64,000 bases of DNA from Bacteroidales bacterium (GTDB taxonomy: Bacteria; Bacteroidota; Bacteroidia; Bacteroidales; UBA932), in the NCBI GenBank assembly GCA_024402095.1, contig JAKSJU010000003.1, positions 1-64,000 of the forward strand, read 5' to 3'. Below the pieces are notes generated by a model. The model did not search any database and had not been told where the DNA came from. It was given only the letters and a program-made list of their open reading frames with translations. Both the position numbers and the translations under genes were made by a program. Position 1 is the first letter of the stretch. Each line of letters starts with the position of its first letter. Positions 38,148 to 46,822 of this stretch are shown here, one piece after another.

Positions 38148-38548
38148 TCTCTGCGTTCGATTTTCAACTGCTGAATACTGTAGGTATCGCCCTTGAAACT
38201 GACAAAGATGGTGACGAAATAGTTCTCACCGCCCGCGTCAAGAGTTCCGAGGGCGTATTTCATATTGGAACTTCCCGCCGTATGGGTTATCTCGAAAGAG
38301 CGCGGGGTATTGCTCTTGAAGAAGGTATCAAGGATTTTCTCGGACTGGTTGCGGCTGTAGCTGCTTTCCGGTGACAGGACTGAAATGTCCAGATTGTCAG
38401 AGAACCACGCAGAAAGCGCCTCTGCATTTCCTTGGGTAATGTATTTGGCAATAGGTACGAACACGTCAAACCCGTTGTCCTGCGCTTTGGCTGAAATGCC
38501 TGCCGAAACGGCAATCAAGAGGATTGATAACTTTCTGATGATGTTCAT
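38144..38548 (-). CDS. DUF4783 exported protein
   Basis: A 134-residue protein with a signal peptide (NIIRKLSILLIAVSAGISA, cleavage near KAQ). The mature domain has an NTF2-like layout: an N-terminal helical part (FVPIAKYITQGNAEALSAWFSDNLD) followed by beta strands (YFVTIFVSFKGDTYSIQQLKIER). It matches what I know of DUF4783, a Bacteroidota-restricted family of unknown role. It is a single-gene unit, divergent from rlmH with interlocking promoters and convergent with efp. Confidence 0.82.
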   Translation of the reverse strand: MNIIRKLSILLIAVSAGISAKAQDNGFDVFVPIAKYITQGNAEALSAWFSDNLDISVLSPESSYSRNQSEKILDTFFKSNTPRSFEITHTAGSSNMKYALGTLDAGGENYFVTIFVSFKGDTYSIQQLKIERRD

Positions 38549-38561
38549 ACTGATGTGCTTC

Positions 38562-38596
38562 TTTGCAAATATAGAGCCACATTATTATATTTGCAA
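38562..38596. promoter_or_regulatory. Interlocked divergent promoters, DUF4783 / rlmH
   Basis: Plus: TTTG (38562-38565), 20 bases, TATATTTG (38586-38593). Minus: TTG (38596-38594), 20 bases, TATATTTG (38573-38566). Each -7 box abuts the -33 element of the opposite promoter, giving a nearly perfect inverted repeat: TTTGCAAATATA, 12 bases, TATATTTGCAA. The rlmH ATG (38599) begins 5 bases after its -7 box; the DUF4783 ATG (38548) begins 17 bases after its own. Confidence 0.82.
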
Positions 38597-38598
38597 GT

Positions 38599-39072
38599 AT
38601 GCGCATAACTTTACTGACAGTAGGCAAGACGGACATTCCCTGGGTAAGGGAAGGATTGGAAATGTATGTCTCCAGGCTGAAGCATTATGTGCCTTTTACC
38701 GTAGTTGAGATTCCCGAATTGAAAAATGTCTCCTCGCTCAGCAAAGAACAGATAAAACAGAAGGAAGGGGAGTTGATCCTTAAGAACGTAAGACCGTCGG
38801 ATGACGTCATCCTTCTGGATGAGCATGGGAAAGAATTCCGTTCTGTGGAATTCGCAGCGGCTCTTGGAGAAAAGATTTCCAGAACTTCAGGAGATATCTG
38901 CTATGTCATCGGGGGAGCGTACGGTTTCAGTCGTCAGGTTTATGACAGGGCCGGGTCCCTGTTGTCTCTTTCCAAGATGACCTATTCGCATCAACTGGTG
39001 AGAACGGTTTTTGCAGAGCAGTTGTATCGCGCGTTCACAATCCTCAAAGGTGAACCGTATCATCACGAATGA
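38599..39072 (+). CDS. rlmH: 23S rRNA (pseudouridine1915-N3)-methyltransferase RlmH
   Basis: A 157-residue SPOUT methyltransferase that methylates pseudouridine 1915 in helix 69 of 23S rRNA. The N-terminal RITLLTVGKTDIPWVREGLEMY, central VILLDEHGKEFRSVEFA, and the knot segment FVIGGAYGF-type (here CYVIGGAYGFS) with LSLSKMTYSHQLVRTVFAEQLYRAF are all characteristic. The transcript is predicted to be leaderless. It overlaps the NtrY-like kinase by 4 bases, so the kinase is translationally coupled to it. Confidence 0.96.
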   Translation: MRITLLTVGKTDIPWVREGLEMYVSRLKHYVPFTVVEIPELKNVSSLSKEQIKQKEGELILKNVRPSDDVILLDEHGKEFRSVEFAAALGEKISRTSGDICYVIGGAYGFSRQVYDRAGSLLSLSKMTYSHQLVRTVFAEQLYRAFTILKGEPYHHE

Positions 39073-42000
39073 AAAGGAAGTATACCATAAAGACTTATGT
39101 GATAGGAGCGGTCCTTCTAGTGGGGTTGACTCTTCTTTTACTTTCTATTATTTCGCCCAGAAGCCTGACCAACGCGTCATTCGAAGCGAAAAGAGCGGAG
39201 TTCTTCCTGGGACGCAGGATGAAACAGCTTGAAGGCTATATCGCCAGGGCTCTTGAAGGAGATTCGGATGAGTGGTTGGATCTGGGCAAGGTACCGGAAG
39301 ATATGGTGCTGTACAGGTATGTGGATGATTCTCTACAGTCCTGGTGTCATCAATTTACTGTGGACAATGATGATATCCACCGCAGGTATATGGTGGAGAA
39401 ACTGATCAATCCTCGTCTGAACTTTGAATCTCCTCTTCTGAACGTTACTGATGAAGTCGGATTCTATAATTTCGGCCCGAAGTGGTATCTGGCGGAATCC
39501 AGGACAGTGGACGGCGTAAGGGTAATCGCCGGGCTTGAGATTATGGACACCCGCAAGTCCTCGAGCTTGAACGGGTCCAATCCTCATCTGCATATCGGGA
39601 ACAGGTTCAACATAAGGCCGCTGTCGGACAGCGAAGGCAGCGCCGTGAGAGTAGGGGGTGTGCCTCAGTTCAAGCTGATCAGGGAGACTCTTGTTACAAG
39701 CACCGATTTCCGACTTTTCTCTCCTTTCCTTTATGCCGGTAATGTGTTCCCGTCATTGGGATCCGTTTTTGTGCTTAATGCATTGATATTCATTCTGGCA
39801 TTGTTCGTTTATCTATACAGGGACAATATATTCCGCCGGATAAGACGCCGCAGTCTGATGCTGGCGCTTGCTGTTATGGATATTCTGGCCATAGCGGCAA
39901 TCGTAGCGTATGCGTTCCTGACGTTCAGAAGCATCATAGTCAATTCGAATATCTGTCTGGAGCTGTACAAGCTTGATGACGTGACGAAATATTCGTTCCT
40001 TGTATATGCTTCATTCATAATAATGCTCATGAGCGTGCCGATGCTTCTTCAGATGTTGAGGCCCGCGATTACCAGAACTACAGGGAGACATTTCAATGCC
40101 TTTTCCCTGAAGAACAGAGTGCGGCTGTCGGTTCTGCTGTCACTCGGGATAGTCCTGACGGCTGCGGTGAATGGATTCTATAAGGAGCGGAACAAGTTGA
40201 CCGTATGGGCGGACAGGCTGTCTGTGGACAGGGATATCGCTCTGGAGGTGCAGTTGCGCATGGTTGAAGGGCAGTTGGCTGAGGACGCCTTCATCTCCAC
40301 TTTATCCCAGCTGGACAATGCCGTATCGGCGATAGAGAACAGGATAACCGACACGTATTTTTCAAGGATAGCACAAGACTATGACGTAACAGTGTACCTT
40401 CTCCGGACAATACCTGACATGCAGTTCTACAGGTCCAGAGTGGAGGGAGCCGAGAAGATATCGAACCAGTCAAGGTTTGTTTTCGTCAATTCTGCCGGAA
40501 GGCCGAGGTATGACGGAATATTCTTCTACTACAGACAGGATTTCGGGCTTACGCGCCTTCTGGTGGAGGTCGAAGAGAAAACTGCCAAGACTGACAGGGG
40601 CTACGCAAGCATTTTTAATTTGACAAAGCCTGGAAAAGTCTCAATACCAAGCAATTATTCTTATGCCAAATACAAGGGTGGCAGGCTTCAGTCATTCAAG
40701 GGAGATTATGCCTATCCTATGGTACTGGGCCGGGAATCCTCCGACGAAAAATATCTTCATGTCGTCACGGTGGTCAATGACGATGAGGCGATGGTTATTT
40801 CCAGGCCGAAAGAGGCCATATACAATTACCTGATTGCTCTGGTTTTCATCGCACTTGTCATATTCCTGCTGCTTTCGGTATTCACCATACATAGGAAGAC
40901 CCTGCATTTTGAAGAGCGTCATTTCTATAAAGCGAGAATCAATGCCGCACTGATGGCCGGACTTATCCTTACCATGGTAGTCATCTCCTCCGTCAGCGTC
41001 CTCTTCGTATACAAGAGAAACGAGGCCAACATGAGTAGCATAATGTCCGACAGGATAAATTCGATTCAGACTCTGATGAACAGCAGAATCAGGGGAGTAT
41101 ATTCAAGCAATGCCCTGATGTCTCCTGAAGTCCGCAGCCTTCTGGATATAGTGGGGGAGGATACCGGTTCGGATATCACGCTGTACAGACCCGACGGAAG
41201 GGTGATGATGTCTACGTTCCCTGAAGTCTTCTCGAGGCGTATCATGGGCGGCCGGATCAATGATGAGGCGTTCAGGAATATCTATTATCAGTCGAAAAGG
41301 TATTATATCCACAAGGAAGTTGTTGAAGGGAAGCATTTCTACGGGATGTACGCTCCTCTTTTCTCGGACAATGGACAGGTGATAGCTATCATATGCTGCC
41401 CATATATTTCCCAGAATTATGATTTCCGAAAAGATGCTGTGACCCACCTGATGGCCATCCTCACAGTCTTCCTGATACTGCTTCTCGTGGTCAGAATCCT
41501 GTCCATGGCGGTAGTTGAGAGGATGTTCAAGCCTCTCAGCGAGATGGGGCGGAAGATGTCAGCGGCCAACATTGATGCGCTCGAGCATATCAAATACACC
41601 AACAACGACGAGATTCTTTCCCTGGTCGAATCCTACAACCGGATGGTCGATGACCTGTCGGAGAGTACCCGCCAACTTGCACAGGCCGAGCGCGACAAGG
41701 CCTGGAGCGGAATGGCAAGGCAGGTCGCTCATGAGATAAAGAATCCTCTCACCCCTATGAAACTACAGCTTCAGCGGATCATACGCCTTAAGCAGAAAAA
41801 TGATCCGGGCTGGCAGGATAAGTTCGACGAGGTTGCAAAAGTGCTGCTGGATCATATCGACATCCTTACTGATACGGCAAATGAATTCTCCACTTTTGCA
41901 AAGCTCTACACGGAAGAGCATACGAAGATCAGCCTGGATACAGTGCTCCAGGAAGAAATAGCCATGTTCGACAACAAGGAGAATATCAGTTTTGACTACT

Positions 42001-42359
42001 TCGGGCTGGAAGGTGCCGTTGTCATGGGCCCGAAGCCGCAGCTGACCCGAGTATTTGTCAATTTGATCAATAACTCCGTCCAGGCACTGGGTGATACTCC
42101 GGACGGGAAGATTTCAATCTCTCTGCGCAATTCAGTGGAAGACGGATTCTACGATATCGTTTTCGAGGACAACGGGCCCGGAGTCGCCGGTGAGAATGTC
42201 AATAAGCTTTTCACCCCGAACTTCACGACAAAGAACGGAGGCTCGGGTCTCGGACTTGCGATTTCCAGAAGCATTCTCGAGAGATGCGGGGCTAAAATAA
42301 CATATTCAAAATCCTTTACATTAAGCGGCGCCTGCTTCACGATTTCATATCCGAAATAG
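39069..42359 (+). CDS. NtrY-like multi-pass sensor histidine kinase
   Basis: A 1096-residue inner-membrane kinase. There is one TM near residues 8-30, a cluster of four between about 230 and 375, two around 580-645 and one before the HAMP domain near 800. These are separated by large extracytoplasmic regions. The H-box is RQVAHEIKNPLTPMKL with phospho-acceptor His888. The ATP-binding domain has the N-box NLINNSVQAL, DNGPGV and GGSGLGLAIS. The architecture is that of the NtrY group, and it is unusually long. The likely partner is the NtrX-like regulator 3 kb away. It overlaps rlmH by 4 bases. The signal sensed is unknown. Confidence 0.88.
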   Translation: MKRKYTIKTYVIGAVLLVGLTLLLLSIISPRSLTNASFEAKRAEFFLGRRMKQLEGYIARALEGDSDEWLDLGKVPEDMVLYRYVDDSLQSWCHQFTVDNDDIHRRYMVEKLINPRLNFESPLLNVTDEVGFYNFGPKWYLAESRTVDGVRVIAGLEIMDTRKSSSLNGSNPHLHIGNRFNIRPLSDSEGSAVRVGGVPQFKLIRETLVTSTDFRLFSPFLYAGNVFPSLGSVFVLNALIFILALFVYLYRDNIFRRIRRRSLMLALAVMDILAIAAIVAYAFLTFRSIIVNSNICLELYKLDDVTKYSFLVYASFIIMLMSVPMLLQMLRPAITRTTGRHFNAFSLKNRVRLSVLLSLGIVLTAAVNGFYKERNKLTVWADRLSVDRDIALEVQLRMVEGQLAEDAFISTLSQLDNAVSAIENRITDTYFSRIAQDYDVTVYLLRTIPDMQFYRSRVEGAEKISNQSRFVFVNSAGRPRYDGIFFYYRQDFGLTRLLVEVEEKTAKTDRGYASIFNLTKPGKVSIPSNYSYAKYKGGRLQSFKGDYAYPMVLGRESSDEKYLHVVTVVNDDEAMVISRPKEAIYNYLIALVFIALVIFLLLSVFTIHRKTLHFEERHFYKARINAALMAGLILTMVVISSVSVLFVYKRNEANMSSIMSDRINSIQTLMNSRIRGVYSSNALMSPEVRSLLDIVGEDTGSDITLYRPDGRVMMSTFPEVFSRRIMGGRINDEAFRNIYYQSKRYYIHKEVVEGKHFYGMYAPLFSDNGQVIAIICCPYISQNYDFRKDAVTHLMAILTVFLILLLVVRILSMAVVERMFKPLSEMGRKMSAANIDALEHIKYTNNDEILSLVESYNRMVDDLSESTRQLAQAERDKAWSGMARQVAHEIKNPLTPMKLQLQRIIRLKQKNDPGWQDKFDEVAKVLLDHIDILTDTANEFSTFAKLYTEEHTKISLDTVLQEEIAMFDNKENISFDYFGLEGAVVMGPKPQLTRVFVNLINNSVQALGDTPDGKISISLRNSVEDGFYDIVFEDNGPGVAGENVNKLFTPNFTTKNGGSGLGLAISRSILERCGAKITYSKSFTLSGACFTISYPK

Positions 42360-42371
42360 AAAATTCTTACG

Positions 42372-42379
42372 TATCTTTG
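42372..42379 (+). promoter_or_regulatory. -7 box upstream of engB
   Basis: TATCTTTG matches TAnnTTTG and lies 25 bases before the chosen ATG at 42405. It may be the start of the long engB-to-ribF gene run. No good -33 element is seen at the usual spacing. Confidence 0.55.
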
Positions 42380-42404
42380 TGAACTGTTAAAGGTGAATGA
42401 AGAT

Positions 42405-43004
42405 ATGAAAATCTCCGATGCAAAATTCGCTGGGAGCAGCGCTAGAGTGGCTCAACGACCCGCAGCCAAGCTTCCTGAATTCGCCTTTATCGGCCGCTCC
42501 AATGTCGGGAAGTCTTCGCTGATCAATATGCTTTGCGGGAACGGAAAGCTTGCAATGACCTCATCGACACCGGGCAAGACAAAGCTGGTCAATCATTTCC
42601 TGATAAACAACAGCTGGTATCTCGTAGACCTTCCGGGTTACGGATATGCCAAGCTTGGGCAGAAGGGAAGGGACGAGATTGAAAATGTGATTAGGGACTA
42701 TATCCATTTTTCTGATGAGCTGATACAGCTTTTCGTCCTGATAGATTCCCGTTATGACATTTGCTCCGCTGACCTTGATTTCCTTGCGGAACTTGGGGAG
42801 AACGATATACCTTTCGCCATCATCTTCACGAAGACGGACAAGCAGGGGCCCAATGTGCTCAAGTCACAGATAGAGCGTGACTGCGAGTTGCTGTCAAGGG
42901 ACTGGGCCCAGATGCCTGTCATGTTCTGCAGTTCGTCAAAGACGGGGGCCGGGAAGCAGGAAATACTGGATCATATCGGTGAAATACTTAATAATATCAA
43001 ATAA
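42405..43004 (+). CDS. engB: Ribosome biogenesis GTP-binding protein EngB/YsxC
   Basis: A 199-residue TRAFAC GTPase needed for 50S subunit assembly. G1 is IGRSNVGKSSLIN, G2 lies in SSTPGKTKLVN, G3 is DLPGYGYA and G4 is FTKTDKQ. The start at ATG 42405 gives the usual MKISDAKF opening; a GTG at 42393 would add four residues. It has its own upstream -7 box. The prs gene starts 4 bases after its stop. Confidence 0.95.
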   Translation: MKISDAKFAGSSARVAQRPAAKLPEFAFIGRSNVGKSSLINMLCGNGKLAMTSSTPGKTKLVNHFLINNSWYLVDLPGYGYAKLGQKGRDEIENVIRDYIHFSDELIQLFVLIDSRYDICSADLDFLAELGENDIPFAIIFTKTDKQGPNVLKSQIERDCELLSRDWAQMPVMFCSSSKTGAGKQEILDHIGEILNNIK

Positions 43005-43008
43005 TATC

Positions 43009-43995
43009 ATGCAACACTCTCACAGAATGGAACTTTTCACCTGCAGGGCCTCCAGGGTATTTGCAGAGAAAGTCATTGTCGAGCTGAACAAGCATCGCGA
43101 GGCTGATGAACCGGAGGTAAATCTCGGTGAACTGGACGTCACTTCTTTCAGCGACGGTGAATTCCAGCCTATGTTCAAGGACAGCGTGCGCGGTGCGACT
43201 GTTTATCTTCTTCAGTCAACCATGCCGCCTGCCGATAATCTCATGGAACTCCTCCTCTGCATCGATGCGGCGAAAAGGGCTTCTGCCGACAAGGTCATCG
43301 CTGTGATTCCTTATTTCGGCTGGGCACGTCAGGACAGAAAGGACCGTCCGCGAGTGGCTATCGGGGCGAAACTGGCGGCCAACCTGCTCAGGGCGGCCGG
43401 TGCCGACAGAGTCATGACCTGCGACCTTCACGCAGACCAGATTCAGGGTTTCTTCGATATTCCGGTGGACCATGTGTATGCCAGCAAAGTGTTTGTTCCG
43501 TTCATCAGGTCAAAGCATTTCCCGGACCTGGCAATCGCGGCTCCGGATATGGGCGGCGCCAAGCGCGCCAATGCCTACGCAAAGGCTCTGAGTACCAAGG
43601 ATGAGGACTGCGGAGTCATTCTTTGCCACAAGACACGTGAGAGAGCGAATGTAGTTTCAGACATCAAGGCCATAGGCGAAGTCGAGGGCAAGAATATCAT
43701 TATTGTGGATGATATGATTGATACCGCCGGGACACTCTGCAAGGCTGCCGATGTGCTTATGTCATACGGAGCGAAGAGTGTGAGGGCTTGTGCCACACAT
43801 GGAATACTTTCCGGTGAGGCCGTGCGGAGAATACACGATTCTTCTCTGAAGGAAGTGTATATTACGGATACGGTTCCTCATCCGGAGCTCGCGGATGATC
43901 CGAAAATCAAGATAGTATCCATGACGGAGGTTTTTGCAAGCATTATCCACAAGGTTTACAATTACGAAGCCATCAGCCCTGATTTTATATTTTAA
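43009..43995 (+). CDS. prs: Ribose-phosphate pyrophosphokinase
   Basis: A 328-residue enzyme making PRPP from ribose 5-phosphate and ATP, feeding purine, pyrimidine, histidine, tryptophan and NAD synthesis. The flexible loop and active site are visible in IPYFGWARQDRKDRPR, CDLHADQIQGFFDIPVDH and the PRPP-binding motif IVDDMIDTAGTL. I chose ATG 43009; ATG 43027 (ELFTCRAS) is a possible alternative. It follows engB closely and ends 0 bases before the small Cys protein. Confidence 0.95.
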   Translation: MQHSHRMELFTCRASRVFAEKVIVELNKHREADEPEVNLGELDVTSFSDGEFQPMFKDSVRGATVYLLQSTMPPADNLMELLLCIDAAKRASADKVIAVIPYFGWARQDRKDRPRVAIGAKLAANLLRAAGADRVMTCDLHADQIQGFFDIPVDHVYASKVFVPFIRSKHFPDLAIAAPDMGGAKRANAYAKALSTKDEDCGVILCHKTRERANVVSDIKAIGEVEGKNIIIVDDMIDTAGTLCKAADVLMSYGAKSVRACATHGILSGEAVRRIHDSSLKEVYITDTVPHPELADDPKIKIVSMTEVFASIIHKVYNYEAISPDFIF

Positions 43996-44229
43996 ATGAA
44001 GCTTTTCCTTGTCACCCTGGTCGCTGTGGCGGTCTGCGTTTTCGGATTGTGCTTTAATATAATATTCCGAAAGGACGGAGAATTTCCCAAATACGACGTA
44101 GGGTCAAATGAGGAAATGAGAAAACGGGGCATCCGCTGTTTCAAGGATGAGGATGCGGAACTTCATAAAAAGAAATGCTCAGGAAACTATTCCGAAGCAT
44201 GTAAAGATTGCAGTTTGTACAATAAATGA
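43996..44229 (+). CDS. Small membrane-anchored protein with a conserved Cys cluster
   Basis: A 77-residue protein with one N-terminal hydrophobic helix ([22 protein letters not shown]), then [23 protein letters not shown]. The C-terminal part has C-x(n)-C-x7-C-x2-C-type cysteines ([17 protein letters not shown]). I recall similar short proteins in Bacteroidota with the FP-x-x-x-G-x-N-x-x-M-R-x-x-GI-x-C pattern, but no function. The cysteines could bind a metal or form a disulfide; most of the tail would be cytoplasmic if the N-terminus is outside. It sits between prs and der, overlapping der by 4 bases. Confidence 0.78.
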   Translation: MKLFLVTLVAVAVCVFGLCFNIIFRKDGEFPKYDVGSNEEMRKRGIRCFKDEDAELHKKKCSGNYSEACKDCSLYNK

Positions 44230-45533
44230 GTCTAGTAGCAATAGTAGGACGCCCTAATGTCGGCAAGTCCACCCTTTTCAACCGTCTCGTAGGAATGAGA
44301 CAGGCAATAGTGGATGATATCGCAGGTGTCACCCGTGACCGCCACTACGGTAGATGCGAGTGGTGCGGACGCGAGTTTTCCGTTGTTGATACCGGAGGAT
44401 ATACGAACAATTCCGAGGATGTTTTCGAGGCTGCCATACGTCGTCAGGTTGAAATAGCCATCGACGAGGCGGACGTCATTCTTTTCATGGTTGAGGCGGC
44501 AGCCGGAATAACGGATTATGACTCCGGAATTGCAGATGTGCTCAGACGATGCAAGAAGCCTGTCATATTATGCGTCAACAAGGTTGACAGCGGAGAGAAA
44601 ATGTATGATGCATATCAGTTCTACGGTCTGGGACTGGGAGAACTGTTCAGCATCTCGGCTGCAAACGGGAGCGGGACAGGCGACCTGCTTGACGCTGTTG
44701 TCTCTGCCCTTCCTGCCGATACCGATGAGACTGATCCGTATGCCGATCTCCCAAGAATAGCAATTGTCGGGAGACCGAATGTGGGCAAATCATCGCTCAC
44801 CAATGCCCTCCTCGGAGAGGAGAGGAATATCGTGACCCCGGTCGCAGGCACCACAAGGGACTCCATATCGACTCACTACAACAAATACGGTCATGAGTTC
44901 ATGCTTGTGGATACGGCGGGGATCCGCAAGAAGGGAAAGGTGCATGAGGATCTGGAATTCTATTCCGTGATGCGCTCGATCCGTGCCATTGAGAATTCCG
45001 ACGTTTGCATTATGATGATTGACGCGACCAAGGGAATGGAGGCGCAGGATATGAATATTTTCAACCTGATCCAGAAGAACCGGAAAGGATGCGTACTCGC
45101 AGTCAACAAATGGGATCTTTTCATCAAGGATTCAAATACTCTGAAAGAGTACACAAACGGGCTGAGGGCGAGGATCGCCCCTTTTGATGACGTTCCGATC
45201 ATTTTTACCTCAGTGTTGAAGATGCAGCGAATCCAGGATGTCCTCAATGCGGCGACGGAAGTATACGCAAACTATTCGCAGAAAATACCTACTGCCCGGT
45301 TGAACGAGGCGTTGCTTCCAATTATAGAAGAGACTCCTCCTCCGGCATGGAAGGGCAAGTATGTCAAGATAAAATACGTTACACAGTTGCCTACGAAGTT
45401 CCCGGCCTTTGCGTTTTTCTGCAACCTTCCGCAGTATGTCAAAGAACCTTACAAGAGATTTCTGGAGAATCAGTTGAGGAAGAACTTCACTCTGACAGGC
45501 TGTCCTGTCCAGATTTTTATCAGACAGAAATAA
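44226..45533 (+). CDS. der: Ribosome-associated GTPase Der (EngA)
   Basis: A 435-residue tandem-domain GTPase for 50S subunit assembly. The first G domain has [17 protein letters not shown] and NKVD; the second has [22 protein letters not shown] and NKWD. A KH-like C-terminal domain ends with the usual basic residues. It overlaps the preceding small gene by 4 bases. It lies 12 bases upstream of xseA, with which it is probably cotranscribed. Confidence 0.97.
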   Translation: MSLVAIVGRPNVGKSTLFNRLVGMRQAIVDDIAGVTRDRHYGRCEWCGREFSVVDTGGYTNNSEDVFEAAIRRQVEIAIDEADVILFMVEAAAGITDYDSGIADVLRRCKKPVILCVNKVDSGEKMYDAYQFYGLGLGELFSISAANGSGTGDLLDAVVSALPADTDETDPYADLPRIAIVGRPNVGKSSLTNALLGEERNIVTPVAGTTRDSISTHYNKYGHEFMLVDTAGIRKKGKVHEDLEFYSVMRSIRAIENSDVCIMMIDATKGMEAQDMNIFNLIQKNRKGCVLAVNKWDLFIKDSNTLKEYTNGLRARIAPFDDVPIIFTSVLKMQRIQDVLNAATEVYANYSQKIPTARLNEALLPIIEETPPPAWKGKYVKIKYVTQLPTKFPAFAFFCNLPQYVKEPYKRFLENQLRKNFTLTGCPVQIFIRQK

Positions 45534-45545
45534 TTTTCCGATAGA

Positions 45546-46640
45546 TTGGAATACATAGAATTATCAGAACTTCAGCGACAGTTGTCGGAGGGAGTGTCAG
45601 ACCTTTTCCCCGAAAAGCTGTGGGTGCTGGCGGAAGTGGCTTCCGTTCAGACCAGATCAAACGGGCATTGTTATCTTGACCTTTGTCAGAGCGATGGCTC
45701 CGGTGTCGTGGCCAAGGTTAAGGCTGTGATCTGGCGGAGCCGTTATCCTCAGATCCGCGAATATTACAGAGAGGTCACAGGTGCTGACATAATGTCAGGA
45801 CAGGAATTGCTGGCCCGGGTGCAGGTCAATTACAACGAGCTGTACGGCCTTTCTCTGGTAATCGATGAAATCGAACCGAGGCTCACTCTCGGACAGGCGG
45901 AAATCGAGAAACAGAGAACTATCGGAAAGCTTGTATCCGAGGGACTCATGGATAAACAGAAAGAGCTTTCTGTCAGCGCCATTCCGTATAATCTTGCGGT
46001 GATTTCCGCCCCTGACGCAGCAGGATACGGGGATTTCTGCAGACATCTTTCCCAGAACGAATACGGTTTTGTGTTCAATGTATGTCTTTTTGAGGCTACC
46101 ATGCAGGGAGAAACGGCTCCTGCGTCTGTCATTGATGCGTTGGAGAGGATAGAGAGCGCAGAGATTGCGTATGATGCGGTATTGATAATGCGCGGAGGCG
46201 GGTCCTCCCTGGACCTGTCATGTTTCAATGACTACGACATGTGCTTTTCCATAGCAAACTGCAGGATTCCGGTGTATACGGCAATCGGTCACGACCGGGA
46301 TTATCATGTGGCTGACATGGTGTCATACCGTTTTGTCAAAACCCCGACTGCGCTTGCGGACGAGTTTATTTCATGCTATATGGCTGAGGATGAGCGTATC
46401 TCTGATTACGGGATGCGGCTTCGAATGGCGTTCAATTCTAAAATTGCGGCACTGAATTCGCAGTTGGATGTTTTGCATGCAAGGATCCATAGTGCTGACC
46501 CGCGCAACGTGCTTTCCAGAGGGTATGCCCTGGTTACCGACGCAGAGGGGAAAGTGCTGAAATCCGCGAAAGCAGTGCGAAAAGACGATAATATTCGTAT
46601 ATTGTTCGAAGACGGGCAATTGGAAGCAAAAGTAAAATGA
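45546..46640 (+). CDS. xseA: Exodeoxyribonuclease VII large subunit
   Basis: A 364-residue subunit of a single-strand-specific exonuclease used in repair and recombination. The N-terminal OB fold reads EYIELSELQRQLSEGV and WVLAEVASVQTRSNGHCYLDL. The nuclease core has GGGSSLDLSCFNDYD and AIGHDRDYHVADMV. It begins at TTG 45546, since no ATG or GTG keeps the OB fold intact. It is shorter than the usual 400-450 residues because the C-terminal coiled region is reduced. It overlaps xseB by 4 bases. Confidence 0.94.
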   Translation: MEYIELSELQRQLSEGVSDLFPEKLWVLAEVASVQTRSNGHCYLDLCQSDGSGVVAKVKAVIWRSRYPQIREYYREVTGADIMSGQELLARVQVNYNELYGLSLVIDEIEPRLTLGQAEIEKQRTIGKLVSEGLMDKQKELSVSAIPYNLAVISAPDAAGYGDFCRHLSQNEYGFVFNVCLFEATMQGETAPASVIDALERIESAEIAYDAVLIMRGGGSSLDLSCFNDYDMCFSIANCRIPVYTAIGHDRDYHVADMVSYRFVKTPTALADEFISCYMAEDERISDYGMRLRMAFNSKIAALNSQLDVLHARIHSADPRNVLSRGYALVTDAEGKVLKSAKAVRKDDNIRILFEDGQLEAKVK

Positions 46641-46822
46641 GTATGAAGGAAGAATTCAGCTACCCGGAGGCATTGGCAGAACTTGAGAGAATCGCTCTTA
46701 AGGTTGAAGACCCGTCGACAGGCATAGACGATATCGGAAAATATATCAGGCAGTCGGATGAACTGATTGAAAAATGCAGAAAATATCTCCGCTCTGTCAG
46801 AGAAAAGGCGGAAGAATTATGA
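46637..46822 (+). CDS. xseB: Exodeoxyribonuclease VII small subunit
   Basis: A 61-residue helical protein that binds the large subunit to form exonuclease VII. FSYPEALAELERIALKVEDPSTGIDDIGKYIRQ, followed by a coiled helix with KCRKYLRSVREKAEEL, matches the family. It overlaps xseA at its start and glgB at its end, each by 4 bases, so the exonuclease genes are coupled to the glycogen genes. Confidence 0.93.
   Translation: MSMKEEFSYPEALAELERIALKVEDPSTGIDDIGKYIRQSDELIEKCRKYLRSVREKAEEL

Noticed and set aside
42393..42395. GTG as start of engB
   Set aside because: ATG 42405 gives the usual EngB N-terminus; the GTG would add four residues without family support.
42877..43008. 44-residue upstream extension of prs
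   Set aside because: It lies within engB in another frame and has no similarity to Prs N-termini.
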